Assembly (NCBI GenBank): GCA_002348005.1
Contig: DDYQ01000126.1
Span: 3,562 to 23,710 of the forward strand
Length of the DNA: 20,149 nucleotides
Reading direction: 5' to 3'
Origin: Desulfobacteraceae bacterium UBA2230
GTDB lineage: Bacteria; Desulfobacterota; Desulfobacteria; Desulfobacterales; Desulfosarcinaceae
Shown here: positions 9,055 to 17,558 of the stretch, piece by piece
Layout: the number at the start of each line of letters is the position of its first letter
Position numbering within the stretch: position 1 is the stretch's first letter
Notes under the pieces: generated by a model
Told to the model about the DNA's origin: nothing
Database searches by the model: none
The model's input: only the letters and a program-made list of their open reading frames with translations
Translations under genes and position numbers: made by a program

Positions 9055-10377
9055 GTGATGTTCTCATCCAAATGCAAACTGATATTGATTCTCGTGATGG
9101 CGGCCTTGTTCTTCAGTCCATTTCCGTTGACGGCCCAGGTTAAATATTTCGATATCAGTCCTTTCATGCGCAAAATGCCATTGGCCGTGCCGGTGTTCAA
9201 AGCCCTGACCCCCAGTACTCAGGAATCGGAGCACACGACGGCCGTCGCCGACCAGTTGTCTTCCATGCTCGATTTCACCGGCTTTTTCAAGCTCCTTGAC
9301 CGCGGGTCTTTTTTGTACGATCCGCGCACTTCCGGTATCACGGCTGCGGAACTGAATTTCGCCAACTGGAAGACAGTGGGCGCTGAACTGCTGATCACCG
9401 GCGGCGTTCAGGTCGAGGGGAACGAATTGGTACTGGAAATGCGCTTGTACGATACCTTCAAAGGCACCCTGCTGATTGGAAAACGCTATCGGGGCGGGTT
9501 GGACGATCGGCGTACGATGATCAAGCGTTTCTGCGCCGATATCATGCAGGAACTGACCGGCTATCCGGGCATGTTCCACAGCCGGATGGCGTTTGTATCC
9601 ACCGGCAGCGGACACAAAGAAATTTATACTTGCGATTTCGACGGCAGCGATATCCGCCGGATCACCAACAAAAACAATATTACTTCCTTTCCGGCCTGGT
9701 CCTGGGACGGCCGTCACATGGCTTTTACTTCTTTTATCAATGGCCCCGCCCAGATATTTATTCGCGATATGGAGAACGGCAGCGAAAGAAATGTCGTCGC
9801 CCAGGGCGTGCAGATCGCGCCAGCATGGCTGCCCAAGCGCTTTGAGCTGTCGGCGACGCTCTCGATGGACCGTGACCAGGAAATTTACCTGTTGACCGGC
9901 ACCGGGAAAATGATTAAGAAGCTGACCGACAATCGCGGCATCGATGTAGAAGCGACATGGTCTCCCGATGGCAAACACATGGCCTTTGTATCCAATCGTG
10001 CTGGAACGCCCCAGATATACATCCAGGATATCAATGGCGGCAATATCCGCCGCCTGACCTTCAAAGGTAACTACAACACGCAACCGAGCTGGTCCCCGAG
10101 GGGGAATTTGATCGCGTATTCGTCAATGGCGGAAGGGGCACTCAATATAGTGGTAATTGACGTGGAAGGTAAAAACCCGATCCAGTTGACATATAATCAA
10201 GGTGACAATGAGGCGCCCTCTTGGTCACCCGACGGCAGCTTGATCGCCTTCAGTTCCACCCGCGAAGGCGTTTCCCGGATTTATGCGATGACGGCATTCG
10301 GGACCGATCAACGCCGCCTGCTTTCAGCGTCGGGTCAGCAGAGTCAGCCCAGGTGGTCACCGAATCTGTCCCAATGA
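9055..10377 (+). CDS. tolB: TolB, periplasmic beta-propeller of the Tol-Pal system
   Basis: A 440-residue exported protein: signal peptide about 1-28 (hydrophobic LILILVMAALFF, then LTAQ before the likely cut), an alpha/beta domain to about 175, then a beta-propeller. The propeller repeats show PAWSWDGRHMAFTS, ATWSPDGKHMAFVSNR, PSWSPRGNLIAYSS and PSWSPDGSLIAFSSTR. TolB shuttles between TolA and the lipoprotein Pal. The GTG at 9055 is preferred over the adjacent ATG at 9058 because AGGAG lies 11 nt upstream of it; the spacing is long either way. It begins 39 nt after tolA, and pal follows 29 nt after its end. Confidence 0.94.
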   Translation: MMFSSKCKLILILVMAALFFSPFPLTAQVKYFDISPFMRKMPLAVPVFKALTPSTQESEHTTAVADQLSSMLDFTGFFKLLDRGSFLYDPRTSGITAAELNFANWKTVGAELLITGGVQVEGNELVLEMRLYDTFKGTLLIGKRYRGGLDDRRTMIKRFCADIMQELTGYPGMFHSRMAFVSTGSGHKEIYTCDFDGSDIRRITNKNNITSFPAWSWDGRHMAFTSFINGPAQIFIRDMENGSERNVVAQGVQIAPAWLPKRFELSATLSMDRDQEIYLLTGTGKMIKKLTDNRGIDVEATWSPDGKHMAFVSNRAGTPQIYIQDINGGNIRRLTFKGNYNTQPSWSPRGNLIAYSSMAEGALNIVVIDVEGKNPIQLTYNQGDNEAPSWSPDGSLIAFSSTREGVSRIYAMTAFGTDQRRLLSASGQQSQPRWSPNLSQ

Positions 10378-10406
10378 GAATGATGCTGAGCTAAAGGAGG
10401 AGAACA

Positions 10407-10964
10407 ATGAGGAAGTATTTGACATTGGTAATGGTGGTGGCCTTGGTCTTACCGGCCATGCTGTTGACAGTTTCGTGCGCTAAGAAAAGCATCGAAACAC
10501 AACCGGCGGTAACCGAAGCACCGCCCCGGCCCGCTGTCGACAGTGATGCCGAAAAGGCCCGTATCGAAGCCGAGCGTCTGCGTGAACAGCAGGAGCGGGA
10601 AAGAGCCGCCTTAGTGGCAGCAGAGCGCGCCAAATTCGTCAATGAAGATATCTACTACGAATTTGACAGCTCGGCGCTGCTTCCGGCTGCCCAGAAAATC
10701 CTGAGTGGCAAAGCCGATTACATGCGCGCCAATCCGGCCATCAGGGTTACGGTCGAAGGGCATTGCGACGAACGCGGCACAGATGCTTACAACATGGCGC
10801 TTGGTCAGCGACGTGCCGATGCGGCCCGTGATTTTCTGGTCAAATCGGGAATTGAGCCCAACCGACTGAATACGATCAGCTATGGCGAAGAACGTCCGGT
10901 CGATCCGGGCAAAACGGAAGAGGCCTGGGCAAAGAATCGCCGTGCCCATTTCGTCATCAACTAG
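10407..10964 (+). CDS. pal: Pal, peptidoglycan-associated outer-membrane lipoprotein
   Basis: A 185-residue lipoprotein with a signal peptide and lipobox ending at C24 (LTVSC), a charged coiled linker (about 45-78) and an OmpA-like domain (about 80-185). The peptidoglycan-binding signature is present: [13 protein letters not shown] (117-129) followed by [13 protein letters not shown] (132-144), and NRRAHFVI near the end. D121 and R136 correspond to residues that contact diaminopimelate in studied homologues. A very good ribosome site (AAAGGAGGAG) precedes the ATG, fitting an abundant protein. It anchors the outer membrane to the wall in partnership with TolB. Confidence 0.95.
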   Translation: MRKYLTLVMVVALVLPAMLLTVSCAKKSIETQPAVTEAPPRPAVDSDAEKARIEAERLREQQERERAALVAAERAKFVNEDIYYEFDSSALLPAAQKILSGKADYMRANPAIRVTVEGHCDERGTDAYNMALGQRRADAARDFLVKSGIEPNRLNTISYGEERPVDPGKTEEAWAKNRRAHFVIN

Positions 10965-11037
10965 GTTGACGGGGGTTATCTTCCTTCGCCCAGCCGGGCG
11001 GTATCCGGCATTGGGAGACCTTTTCCGCCGAAACCAG

Positions 11038-11079
11038 ACCGGCAGTCAGCGCATGTTACGCATGCGATGGACTGCCGGT
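11038..11079 (+). repeat. long perfect hairpin between pal and ybgF
   Basis: ACCGGCAGTC (11038-11047) pairs perfectly with GACTGCCGGT (11070-11079). An inner stem GCATG (11051-11055) pairs with CATGC (11061-11065) around a 5-nt loop. No T run follows, so it is not a standard terminator. It could stabilise the 3' end of a pal-containing transcript, attenuate read-through into ybgF, or be a lone palindromic repeat. Confidence 0.6.
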
Positions 11080-11144
11080 TTAGGTCCTTTCGCCCGCTGC
11101 GCTCATGCCGCGGGTCTTACATGCAACCGCAGGAAAAAAACGCC

Positions 11145-11996
11145 ATGAAACGTTACGTCTTGTTTGTTTGTTTTATCGTTTTAGCCCTGACCGGATGCGC
11201 TATTCAGAACGAGATGGCGGCGCTCGAATATCGGGTGGCCGCTCTCGAACGGCAGAATCAGCAGATTGCAGGTCAGAACACTGAACTGCGCCAACAACTG
11301 CAGACCCGCACCCAAGTTGCCGAAAAAGATCTGCGCAGCCAGTATGCCGCGACCGCCGCCGATCTAGAGGCGATCCAGGAAGAGATCCGCCTGCTCAATG
11401 GCCGGATAGAAGAACTCGCGCACAACGCCTCGCGTCGGGCAGAGGAAACCGAAACCATAAACCGGCGGGTCGAGGACCTCAGCCTCGGTACGGCCAAAGT
11501 GGACCAGCGCCTGGGGCGTGTCGAGCAGTATCTGGATCTGGAGCGTACGGCCAAACAGAGCGCCGCCGCCCCTCCCCCGGCATCCGCGGCGCAGCCGACG
11601 CCCGCTCCGGCGGCACCCGCCCCGGATACCGAACAGCAGCTGTATGCCACTGCCAAACAGCTCTTCGACAACAAGGATCTGGACAAGGCACGCCAGGAAT
11701 TTCAGCGGCTGATCAATACCTATCCAAAATCCGAGAACGCCGACAATGCTCAATACTGGATTGCCGAAAGTTACTATCTTGAGAAATGGTATGAAAAGGC
11801 CATTCTCGAATACCAGACGGTAATTGAAAAATACCCTAAAGGCAACAAGGTGCCGGCAGCCATGCTCAAGCAGGCCATGGCATTCCAGCAACTGGGGGAC
11901 AATTCCAACGCCCGACTCATTTACAGTGAACTCGTAAAACGTTATCCGCAGTCCAACGAAGCCAAAATTGCTGCACAGAAGATGAAGGAATTTTGA
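11145..11996 (+). CDS. ybgF: YbgF/CpoB, Tol-associated TPR protein
   Basis: A 283-residue envelope protein. The hydrophobic N-terminus ends in a lipobox LTGC (C18), so it is predicted to be a lipoprotein; E. coli CpoB is instead soluble and periplasmic. A long coiled coil (about 24-145) is followed by an Ala/Pro-rich linker (about 146-165) and three TPR repeats (about 166-283; NTYPKSENADNAQYWIAESY is characteristic). CpoB-type proteins coordinate Tol with peptidoglycan synthesis at division. The frame is open from an ATG at 11067 lying inside the upstream hairpin, but the ATG at 11145, before the signal sequence and with AGGA upstream, is the sensible start. It lies last in the tol cluster. 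Confidence 0.9.
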   Translation: MKRYVLFVCFIVLALTGCAIQNEMAALEYRVAALERQNQQIAGQNTELRQQLQTRTQVAEKDLRSQYAATAADLEAIQEEIRLLNGRIEELAHNASRRAEETETINRRVEDLSLGTAKVDQRLGRVEQYLDLERTAKQSAAAPPPASAAQPTPAPAAPAPDTEQQLYATAKQLFDNKDLDKARQEFQRLINTYPKSENADNAQYWIAESYYLEKWYEKAILEYQTVIEKYPKGNKVPAAMLKQAMAFQQLGDNSNARLIYSELVKRYPQSNEAKIAAQKMKEF

Positions 11997-12036
11997 ACTT
12001 CGGCCGTTTGGCGGGGTTCGAAACACCGAGGCGCCA

Positions 12037-12537
12037 ATGCAGCCGATCAAGATTGTGGGGATCGATCCCGGATTGGCCAGCACCGGGATCGGCGTGATCA
12101 CCGGAATGCGGGACAAGGTCCAGAGCTATGCTTTCGGCGCCGTCCACACGCATGCCCGCGAGAGTACGCCCTGTCGGCTGAGTCTCATCCATTCCCGCCT
12201 GCTTTCGCTATTCCAAAGCGAAAAACCCGATCTGGTCATTATCGAAGACATTTTTTCCCAGGACCGATTTCCGCAATCCGGCATCACGTTGGGCAAGGTG
12301 TGCGGGGTGATTCTGCTGGCTGGACACCAAACCGGCATTGCGATCAAGGAAATTCCGGTGCGTGAGGCCAAGCAGATCCTGACCGGAAGCGGCAACGCGG
12401 GGAAAGAACAGCTTGAAACGGCCGTACGAAAGATTCTCGGAGCGCCCCAACCCATTCGGCCGTTCCACGCTTCCGATGCCTTGGGACTTGCTCTGATCGG
12501 CCTGTTTCGTTATGTTGGCGGAACGCGGGTATGCTGA
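12037..12537 (+). CDS. ruvC: RuvC, Holliday-junction resolvase
   Basis: A 166-residue RNase H-fold endonuclease that cuts Holliday junctions symmetrically with RuvAB. The catalytic set is visible: D10 (VGIDPGLAST), E70 (LVIIEDIF), then H144 and D147 (FHASDALGLAL). In E. coli the third residue is aspartate; the histidine form seen here is the one known from Thermus RuvC, so the enzyme should be active. ITLGKVCGVIL matches the helix that supports the active site. The ATG has a GAGG about 6 nt upstream and lies 40 nt after ybgF. Confidence 0.93.
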   Translation: MQPIKIVGIDPGLASTGIGVITGMRDKVQSYAFGAVHTHARESTPCRLSLIHSRLLSLFQSEKPDLVIIEDIFSQDRFPQSGITLGKVCGVILLAGHQTGIAIKEIPVREAKQILTGSGNAGKEQLETAVRKILGAPQPIRPFHASDALGLALIGLFRYVGGTRVC

Positions 12538-12615
12538 TGCATGCCGGGACAGGGAAAAACGTCGTCACGCGGATTTGGTGACTCTGGTGACGTTTAATCT
12601 CACAGATGAAAAGCG

Positions 12616-12667
12616 AAGCTGAAAGCAAGGACCGATTCTCTCAGGTCCCAATTATTTGCTTCAGCTT
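12616..12667 (+). repeat. imperfect stem-loop in the ruvC-ruvA spacer
   Basis: AAGCTGAAAGCA (12616-12627) pairs with TGCTTCAGCTT (12657-12667) apart from one bulged A, and an inner GGACC (12629-12633) pairs with GGTCC (12644-12648). A 10-nt palindrome CGTTCGAACG follows at 12673-12682. No T tract is present. The 220-nt spacer is long for a ruv operon. The element may be regulatory or a remnant of a dispersed intergenic repeat. Confidence 0.45.
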
Positions 12668-12757
12668 TGAATCGTTCGAACGGAAATTCGGAAGCATTCG
12701 AGACTGTGCAGCTTCAGCAAAACCGAAAGCCTAAAGCTGGTTCAAGGGTACTCCATC

Positions 12758-13369
12758 ATGATCGGCTATCTGGAAGGCAAACTGCTTAAAAAGGAAGAAG
12801 AACGCATCCTGCTGCTGGTCCAGCATGTGGGCTACGAGGTCCTGCTGCCGGTTTTTGTGCGCGATACCCTTGACGCCAAACAGACCGGCGATGAGGTGGC
12901 CTTTTACATTTATTACCATCAGACCGAACGCCAGCCCAAACCTGTACTGATCGGTTTCAATCTGGAAGCCGAGAAGGAATTCTTCCAGCGCTTCATCACC
13001 GTGGACGATATCGGCCCGCTCAAAGCCGTGAAAGCATTGAGTCTGCCGATAGCCGATGTGGCGCATGCAATCGAATGCGGCGATCTGGACCAGCTAAGGC
13101 ATCTTCCGGGCATTGGTCCCCGCAGCGCTCAAAAGATCGTTGCCGCGCTTAAAGGCAGGGTGGAGAAATTTGTACTGACCCGCAAAGCGGAGCGTGTCGA
13201 TACGCCTTCGGCTGATTTTGTTCAGGCGGTGCTGGACGTGCTGATCATCCAGCTTGGCCACAAGCCGGTGGATGCCAAACGCATGATCGCCGATGCGATC
13301 AAGCGCAACGGCGCCATCGAAACACCCGAAGCCCTTTTCGATGAAATATACCGGGGGGAACGGCCATGA
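12758..13369 (+). CDS. ruvA: RuvA, Holliday-junction-binding subunit of the RuvAB branch migrase
   Basis: A 203-residue protein of normal family length with all three domains: an N-terminal OB fold (1-63, beginning MIGYLEGKLL), tandem helix-hairpin-helix motifs (about 76-95, FITVDDIGPLKA; 112-131, LRHLPGIGPRSAQKIV), and a flexible linker leading to the C-terminal RuvB-binding domain (about 150-200). RuvA holds the junction in an open square for RuvB to pump. AAGGG lies about 9 nt before the ATG. Its stop overlaps the ATG of a 12-codon frame that reaches into ruvB. Confidence 0.94.
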   Translation: MIGYLEGKLLKKEEERILLLVQHVGYEVLLPVFVRDTLDAKQTGDEVAFYIYYHQTERQPKPVLIGFNLEAEKEFFQRFITVDDIGPLKAVKALSLPIADVAHAIECGDLDQLRHLPGIGPRSAQKIVAALKGRVEKFVLTRKAERVDTPSADFVQAVLDVLIIQLGHKPVDAKRMIADAIKRNGAIETPEALFDEIYRGERP

Positions 13370-13404
13370 GTGAGTCCACGGTGATCGTGTACGATGAAAG
13401 ATAA
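13366..13404 (+). CDS. 12-codon ORF bridging ruvA and ruvB (speculative)
   Basis: An ATG overlapping the ruvA stop (ATGA) has a purine-rich GGGGGGAA just upstream and reads [12 protein letters not shown] before a TAA lying 11 nt inside ruvB. The ruvB ATG itself has no Shine-Dalgarno, so ribosomes finishing this mini-ORF could start ruvB by coupling. Alternatively it is the true ruvB N-terminus displaced by one extra A in the GAAAG run. Confidence 0.3.
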   Translation: MSESTVIVYDER

Positions 13405-14437
13405 TACTCTTTTAACCCGTCATGTTCCAGTCCAGGGCATAGTGGACGGAACGTGCCAAGTCGATGACCGGGACTTTGAGCTTCAATCTCTGCGACCCGG
13501 GCGCCTGAGTGACTATGTCGGGCAGAAAGAGGTGGTCGATACACTGAAAATCGCCATCGAAGCCGCTTTACTGCGCAAGGAGCCTTTGGAGCACGTGATT
13601 TTTCACGGTCCGCCGGGATTAGGGAAGACAACGCTCGCGCACATTATCGCCCAGGAGATGGGCGGTCATTTGACCGTCACCTCCGGTCCGGCTCTTGAGA
13701 AGGGCGGCGACCTGCTGGGGATCTTGACGCACCTGGAAGAGGGCGATGTTCTGTTCATCGACGAGATTCACCGCACCCCCAAGGCCGTGGAAGAATTTTT
13801 GTATCCGGCCATGGAAGATTTCGCCGTGGACTTCGTTTTCGACAAGGGCATTCACGCCCGCAGTCACCGGTACCGCCTGAATCGCTTCACGTTAGTGGGC
13901 GCAACGACCCGCGTGGGGCTGCTTTCCGCTCCGCTGCGCGATCGTTTCGGATTATTCCGCAGTCTCGATTTCTACAGCCTCGACGAACTGGCCGAGATCA
14001 TTCAGCGTTCGGCGGACATTCTGAATGTGGCCATCGATCCCCAAAGCGCACAAACATTGTCCCAGCGGTCTCGCGGCACGCCGCGTATCGTCAATCGTCT
14101 GCTCAAACGGGTGCGCGACTACGCGCAGGTCCGCGGTCACGGCCGGATCGACTGCGACACCGTCCAGTCCGCCCTGACGCTGGAGGGTATCGACGGCTGT
14201 GGTTTGACTCGCCTGGACCGTGCCTATCTCAAAACCATTATCGACTATTACCGCGGCGGTCCTGTGGGCATTGAAGCCATTGCGGCTACATTGCAGGAAG
14301 AATCCGATACCCTGGTGGATCTCGTCGAACCTTACCTGCTCAAGATCGGTATGGCGGTCAGGACCTCCGCGGGACGCAAAGCGACCGAAAGCGCCTACCG
14401 GCACCTGGGCTACCCGGTTCAGGCTAAGTTTCTTTAA
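13394..14437 (+). CDS. ruvB: RuvB, AAA+ motor of the branch migrase
   Basis: A 347-residue AAA+ ATPase: Walker [10 protein letters not shown] (72-80), Walker B LFIDEIHR (120-127), sensor GATTRVG (169-175), and LRDRFG (181-186) containing the arginine finger. [16 protein letters not shown] is the sensor-2 region, and a C-terminal winged helix follows. It drives branch migration on RuvA-bound junctions. The first 33 residues before [12 protein letters not shown] are longer than in E. coli. The ATG at 13394 is the first in frame (an in-frame stop lies just upstream) yet lacks a ribosome site, so the exact start is uncertain. It lies 24 nt after ruvA. Confidence 0.94.
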   Translation: MKDNTLLTRHVPVQGIVDGTCQVDDRDFELQSLRPGRLSDYVGQKEVVDTLKIAIEAALLRKEPLEHVIFHGPPGLGKTTLAHIIAQEMGGHLTVTSGPALEKGGDLLGILTHLEEGDVLFIDEIHRTPKAVEEFLYPAMEDFAVDFVFDKGIHARSHRYRLNRFTLVGATTRVGLLSAPLRDRFGLFRSLDFYSLDELAEIIQRSADILNVAIDPQSAQTLSQRSRGTPRIVNRLLKRVRDYAQVRGHGRIDCDTVQSALTLEGIDGCGLTRLDRAYLKTIIDYYRGGPVGIEAIAATLQEESDTLVDLVEPYLLKIGMAVRTSAGRKATESAYRHLGYPVQAKFL

Positions 14438-14500
14438 CGCGCAGCCCGGTCATTAAACAGATGCGGGCTGAGGGGAAGGTCGAAAGGGGGCAGCCGAAAG

Positions 14501-14557
14501 ATTGAAGCTTTCGCCTTCAACTTCAGTGCCATGTGAATTGAAGCCTATGCGTTCAAC
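14501..14557. repeat. two tandem dyads, ATTGAAGC-N7-TTCAAC
   Basis: The pattern ATTGAAGC, seven bases, TTCAAC occurs at 14501-14521 and again at 14537-14557, exactly 36 bp apart. Each contains a TTGAA/TTCAA inverted repeat. They lie in the 154-nt ruvB to SAM-hydrolase spacer, 35 nt before the next ATG. Paired operator sites or leader hairpins are both possible. Confidence 0.5.
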
Positions 14558-14591
14558 CAGCATGACATGCGTACAGCTTGCCGAATAACCG

Positions 14592-15428
14592 ATGGCGGTT
14601 ATCTCACTTACCACGGACTTCGGAACCCGGGACGAGTATGTCGGCGTCCTCAAGGCAGTGATCTGCGGCATCAACCCGCAGGCGCTGGTCATTGACATCA
14701 CCCATCACATTGCACCCCATGACGTGGCGGGTGCAGCCTTCATGTTGAAATCGACATTCACCTGGTTCCCGATCGCCAGCATACATGTGGCCGTGATAGA
14801 CCCGGGAGTGGGCGGCACGCGTGCCATCGTTGCCGCCCGGGTAGCCGGCCATTATCTGATTGCTCCGGATAATGGCCTGTTGGCTCCTCTGATTGATGAA
14901 TATGGGGTGGATGAACTGATTGCGGTTCAAACGCGGGCCTTTTTCAAACAGCCGCTCAGCCGGACCTTCCATGGCAGGGATATTTTTGCCCCGGTTGCTG
15001 CTCACCTGAGTCTGGGGGTCGCGATGCGGGATTTCGGACCGCCGATCGACCGCATGCAGTTGACTGATCTGGCGTGGCCCCGGCCGCACGTGGATGCGGA
15101 CGGAACCTTGCATGGCCATGTGGTCGGGGTGGATCGGTTCGGTAATCTGATCACCGATATCGGGTACGATCATCTCAAGGCGGCTGCCCATTCCGGCGGT
15201 GGACGAGGGTTGCGTATCCATGCTGGAGGCAGGACCATCGAAGGTCTGATATCCAGTTACGGCCAAGGTCCGGAAGGAGTGCCGGCAGCGATCCTCGGGA
15301 GCCGTGACTGCCTGGAAATCGCCGTTAATCAGGGCTCGGCCGAAAAACTGCTTTCCATTGGCAAAGGTGCACCGGTTGAAGTGTGCCCGGCTGCACGCGG
15401 TACGAACAGCACCGGAGAAAACGCTTGA
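14592..15428 (+). CDS. SAM hydrolase / SAM hydroxide adenosyltransferase (DUF62 family)
   Basis: A 278-residue member of the SAM-dependent chlorinase/fluorinase-related family. The N-terminal part starts ISLTTDFGTRDEYVG (4-18). D70 and R77 (VIDPGVGGTR) and H127 (TFHGRDIF) form the Asp-Arg-His set typical of DUF62 enzymes, which use water to split S-adenosylmethionine into adenosine and methionine. DRFGNLITDI (181-190) begins the C-terminal beta-barrel. A halogenase is unlikely given the intact triad. The start is fixed by a TAA two codons upstream but has no clear Shine-Dalgarno. The likely start of the next gene lies 29 nt after its stop. Confidence 0.9.
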   Translation: MAVISLTTDFGTRDEYVGVLKAVICGINPQALVIDITHHIAPHDVAGAAFMLKSTFTWFPIASIHVAVIDPGVGGTRAIVAARVAGHYLIAPDNGLLAPLIDEYGVDELIAVQTRAFFKQPLSRTFHGRDIFAPVAAHLSLGVAMRDFGPPIDRMQLTDLAWPRPHVDADGTLHGHVVGVDRFGNLITDIGYDHLKAAAHSGGGRGLRIHAGGRTIEGLISSYGQGPEGVPAAILGSRDCLEIAVNQGSAEKLLSIGKGAPVEVCPAARGTNSTGENA

Positions 15429-15457
15429 AAGTCCGATTCGGCGGGAAGTCGTGGTCC

Positions 15458-16522
15458 ATGGAGTACATCCTGAATACCTTCCGTAATCTGTTTTTGTGGG
15501 GGGCTGTAACCGTTTTGTTTACCGTCTTTTCCACGATGCGCGCACTCTCGGACGACCAATCCCCCACTGTCATGATTCCTGATGTTCTGATTTATTCGGA
15601 ACCCGATTCGGATGATGCTGCAGCTGTTTTGGTGGTCGATAAGCGTCGCCAACTGATCCTGCGGTATGTATTTGACTCCGAATGGCGGGAAATGCAGCGT
15701 TGGCCCTGTTCCACCGGGAAGGCAGCGGGGCCCAAACGGATCGAAGGCGATCAAAAAACACCCGAGGGGCTTTATTTCATCACCCGCAACGTTGGGCATC
15801 CCTATTTGACGGAGACCTATGGCAGCCGGGCGCTGGTTCTGGATTACCCCAATGCGATCGACCGGCGGCACGGCCGTACCGGCGGCAATATATGGCTGCA
15901 CGGCACGAATAAGCCCCTGCGCGAGCGCGACAGCAACGGCTGTGTGGTACTGGCGAACTCCGATATCGATGCCCTGGCCGGAAGGGTGCAGCTTCAACGC
16001 ACGCCGGTGATCATCGTCGACCGACTCGAGTGGTGGTCGCAGCGCGAGGCTGCGGACACCGCTGCAGTTCTTTTAAACCAGCTTCAGAGATGGCAGGACG
16101 CCCTGCTGGGAGACAGCTATGACCGCTTCCGTCATTGGTATGCGGGCAGCGCTGTTCCTACGCAGCAATGGTGGCAAACCTGGTGCAGGCTGCGCCAAAA
16201 TTATGCCGTTGATGCTTCCGCATTGAAGAGTCAAATTCGCTCTGCGGTGATTTACCGCCACCAGGGCATCATCGTGATCATGTTCGAACACGACTTCAAC
16301 GTCGCGCAGCGGCGTGTCCCGGCCGGGCGCCGCAAGCTATCGCTGCGCATGGTGAATCAACGGGTCCGCATCATTGAAGACACCTATTACGGCGGTCCGG
16401 AAGCGGCTGAGCCGGCCAGCGGAGAGGAACCGTTGTTTGCGGCCTGGCGGCGTCTGTGGCGATACCGGGATGGTAACGATACATCGTTCAAGCAGTCTGA
16501 CCTGGAGGACCATGATACCTAA
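15458..16522 (+). CDS. exported L,D-transpeptidase with Cds6/NTF2-like C-terminal domain
   Basis: A 354-residue protein with an N-terminal hydrophobic signal or anchor (about 10-30). A YkuD catalytic domain (about 54-188) follows, with the signature HGTN (148-151) and SNGCVVL (159-165), so H148 and C162 are the catalytic pair. Residues about 205-312 form a second domain that looks like the Cds6/NTF2-like tail attached to many such enzymes (HWYAG near 226-230 and a late RVRIIEDTYYG strand). It would form L,D-crosslinks or attach proteins to peptidoglycan. The frame is open from 15383, overlapping the previous gene, but the ATG at 15458 directly precedes the signal segment; its ribosome site (GGGAAG, 9 nt) is modest. 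It overlaps the next gene by 11 nt. Confidence 0.88.
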   Translation: MEYILNTFRNLFLWGAVTVLFTVFSTMRALSDDQSPTVMIPDVLIYSEPDSDDAAAVLVVDKRRQLILRYVFDSEWREMQRWPCSTGKAAGPKRIEGDQKTPEGLYFITRNVGHPYLTETYGSRALVLDYPNAIDRRHGRTGGNIWLHGTNKPLRERDSNGCVVLANSDIDALAGRVQLQRTPVIIVDRLEWWSQREAADTAAVLLNQLQRWQDALLGDSYDRFRHWYAGSAVPTQQWWQTWCRLRQNYAVDASALKSQIRSAVIYRHQGIIVIMFEHDFNVAQRRVPAGRRKLSLRMVNQRVRIIEDTYYGGPEAAEPASGEEPLFAAWRRLWRYRDGNDTSFKQSDLEDHDT

Positions 16523-17558
16523 ATTCGAACCCCCTGCTAATCCGGGCAAGCCGAAGAAACGCAAACCATACTGGAGTGTGATGCTGGTCGGTGAACATGG
16601 ACGCGTCATACCCTTCAAATATTTTAAAGAGCTTGCCATCGGGGTGATCGCTTTGATGATCCTGGTGACCGCAGCAGGGCTGCTGGCCGGTTATCTCTAT
16701 TTCCGCCAGACGCGATTGGTCGGGCAGCTGCAGGCCGAAATCGCCGATGTGCGCGAGCAGGGCGCCAAATTGCGCGATGAGAAGGACATGCTGCTGACCC
16801 AACTGGTCATCAGTCAGAAACCGGCGCTACCCGAATCGGCGCCGGAACCCGCCGGTGCGGCGGTGCCGGCCTCCCCGCAAGACAAGGCGCCGACCGACAT
16901 TCAGGAGAAGTCTTCGACTGCCGCCGCCTCGAGCGATGAAACTAAAAGATCTCCATCGCCATCGACGGCGATGATGGGCAAGATCAGCCAGTTCGGTGTC
17001 GCTTATGATTCCGTACAGACGCTGCTGACCATCAAATTTCGGCTTCATAACGCCACCCCCGGCAAGCCGTTGTCCGGCAGGGCCGCCGTGGTGCTGAGCA
17101 GCCGGAACGATGCCGCCGTGAAGCAGGTGGTCATCCCGGGCACAGCCCTGGCCGACGGAGAAACCATTCCGAAACAGGGACAGGCGTTCACGGTCAACAA
17201 CTACCGCACCATGGAGTTCAAATTACCAAACCCTCCAACGCCGATTGTTTTCGATATCGCCAATGTCTTTGTTTTTACGACAGAAGGCGCAGAAATACTT
17301 CAGCAAAAATTCGCATTCGAAATCGAACAGAAGCCAACGCCCGGGCCGGCCGAAAAGGTGGACAGCGCGCCGCTGCCGATCCGGCGCAGTGTTGATAAGC
17401 CGGCCCGGGTAACACCGGGTCCTGGGCCTGCATCACCGAGCCTGGAGAAATCCATTCCCCAGGAGACGGTATCCACGCCGCCGGCCGCCGATAATCTTCC
17501 AGTGGTTGATTCAGGGTCCTTCGGATCAACATCCGATGATGTTAGAGAGAAGTATTGA
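16512..17558 (+). CDS. single-pass membrane coiled-coil protein of unknown function, next to bactofilin
   Basis: This 348-residue protein has a basic cytosolic N-terminus (PGKPKKRKPYW), one transmembrane helix (about 41-63), and a short coiled coil (about 66-98). A Pro/Ala/Ser-rich linker (about 103-152) leads to a strand-rich domain (about 158-272) with FRLHN, PLSGRAAVVLSS and TVNNYRTMEFKLPNPP, then a Pro-rich tail. I cannot assign a function. The order helix, coiled coil, beta domain and the adjacent bactofilin gene recall the DUF6776-type proteins found beside bactofilin genes in Gammaproteobacteria; that is a resemblance, not a demonstrated homology. The ATG overlaps the L,D-transpeptidase end by 11 nt, with GGAGG only 3 nt upstream. 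Upstream in-frame codons back to 16374 are read as part of the preceding gene's overlap. Confidence 0.7.
   Translation: MIPKFEPPANPGKPKKRKPYWSVMLVGEHGRVIPFKYFKELAIGVIALMILVTAAGLLAGYLYFRQTRLVGQLQAEIADVREQGAKLRDEKDMLLTQLVISQKPALPESAPEPAGAAVPASPQDKAPTDIQEKSSTAAASSDETKRSPSPSTAMMGKISQFGVAYDSVQTLLTIKFRLHNATPGKPLSGRAAVVLSSRNDAAVKQVVIPGTALADGETIPKQGQAFTVNNYRTMEFKLPNPPTPIVFDIANVFVFTTEGAEILQQKFAFEIEQKPTPGPAEKVDSAPLPIRRSVDKPARVTPGPGPASPSLEKSIPQETVSTPPAADNLPVVDSGSFGSTSDDVREKY

Noticed and set aside
14495..14520. H-type pseudoknot (CGAAAG/CTTTCG with TTGAAG/CTTCAA)
   Set aside because: The pairings are real, but the connecting loops of zero to one base are too short for both stems to form together; alternative hairpins are more reasonable.
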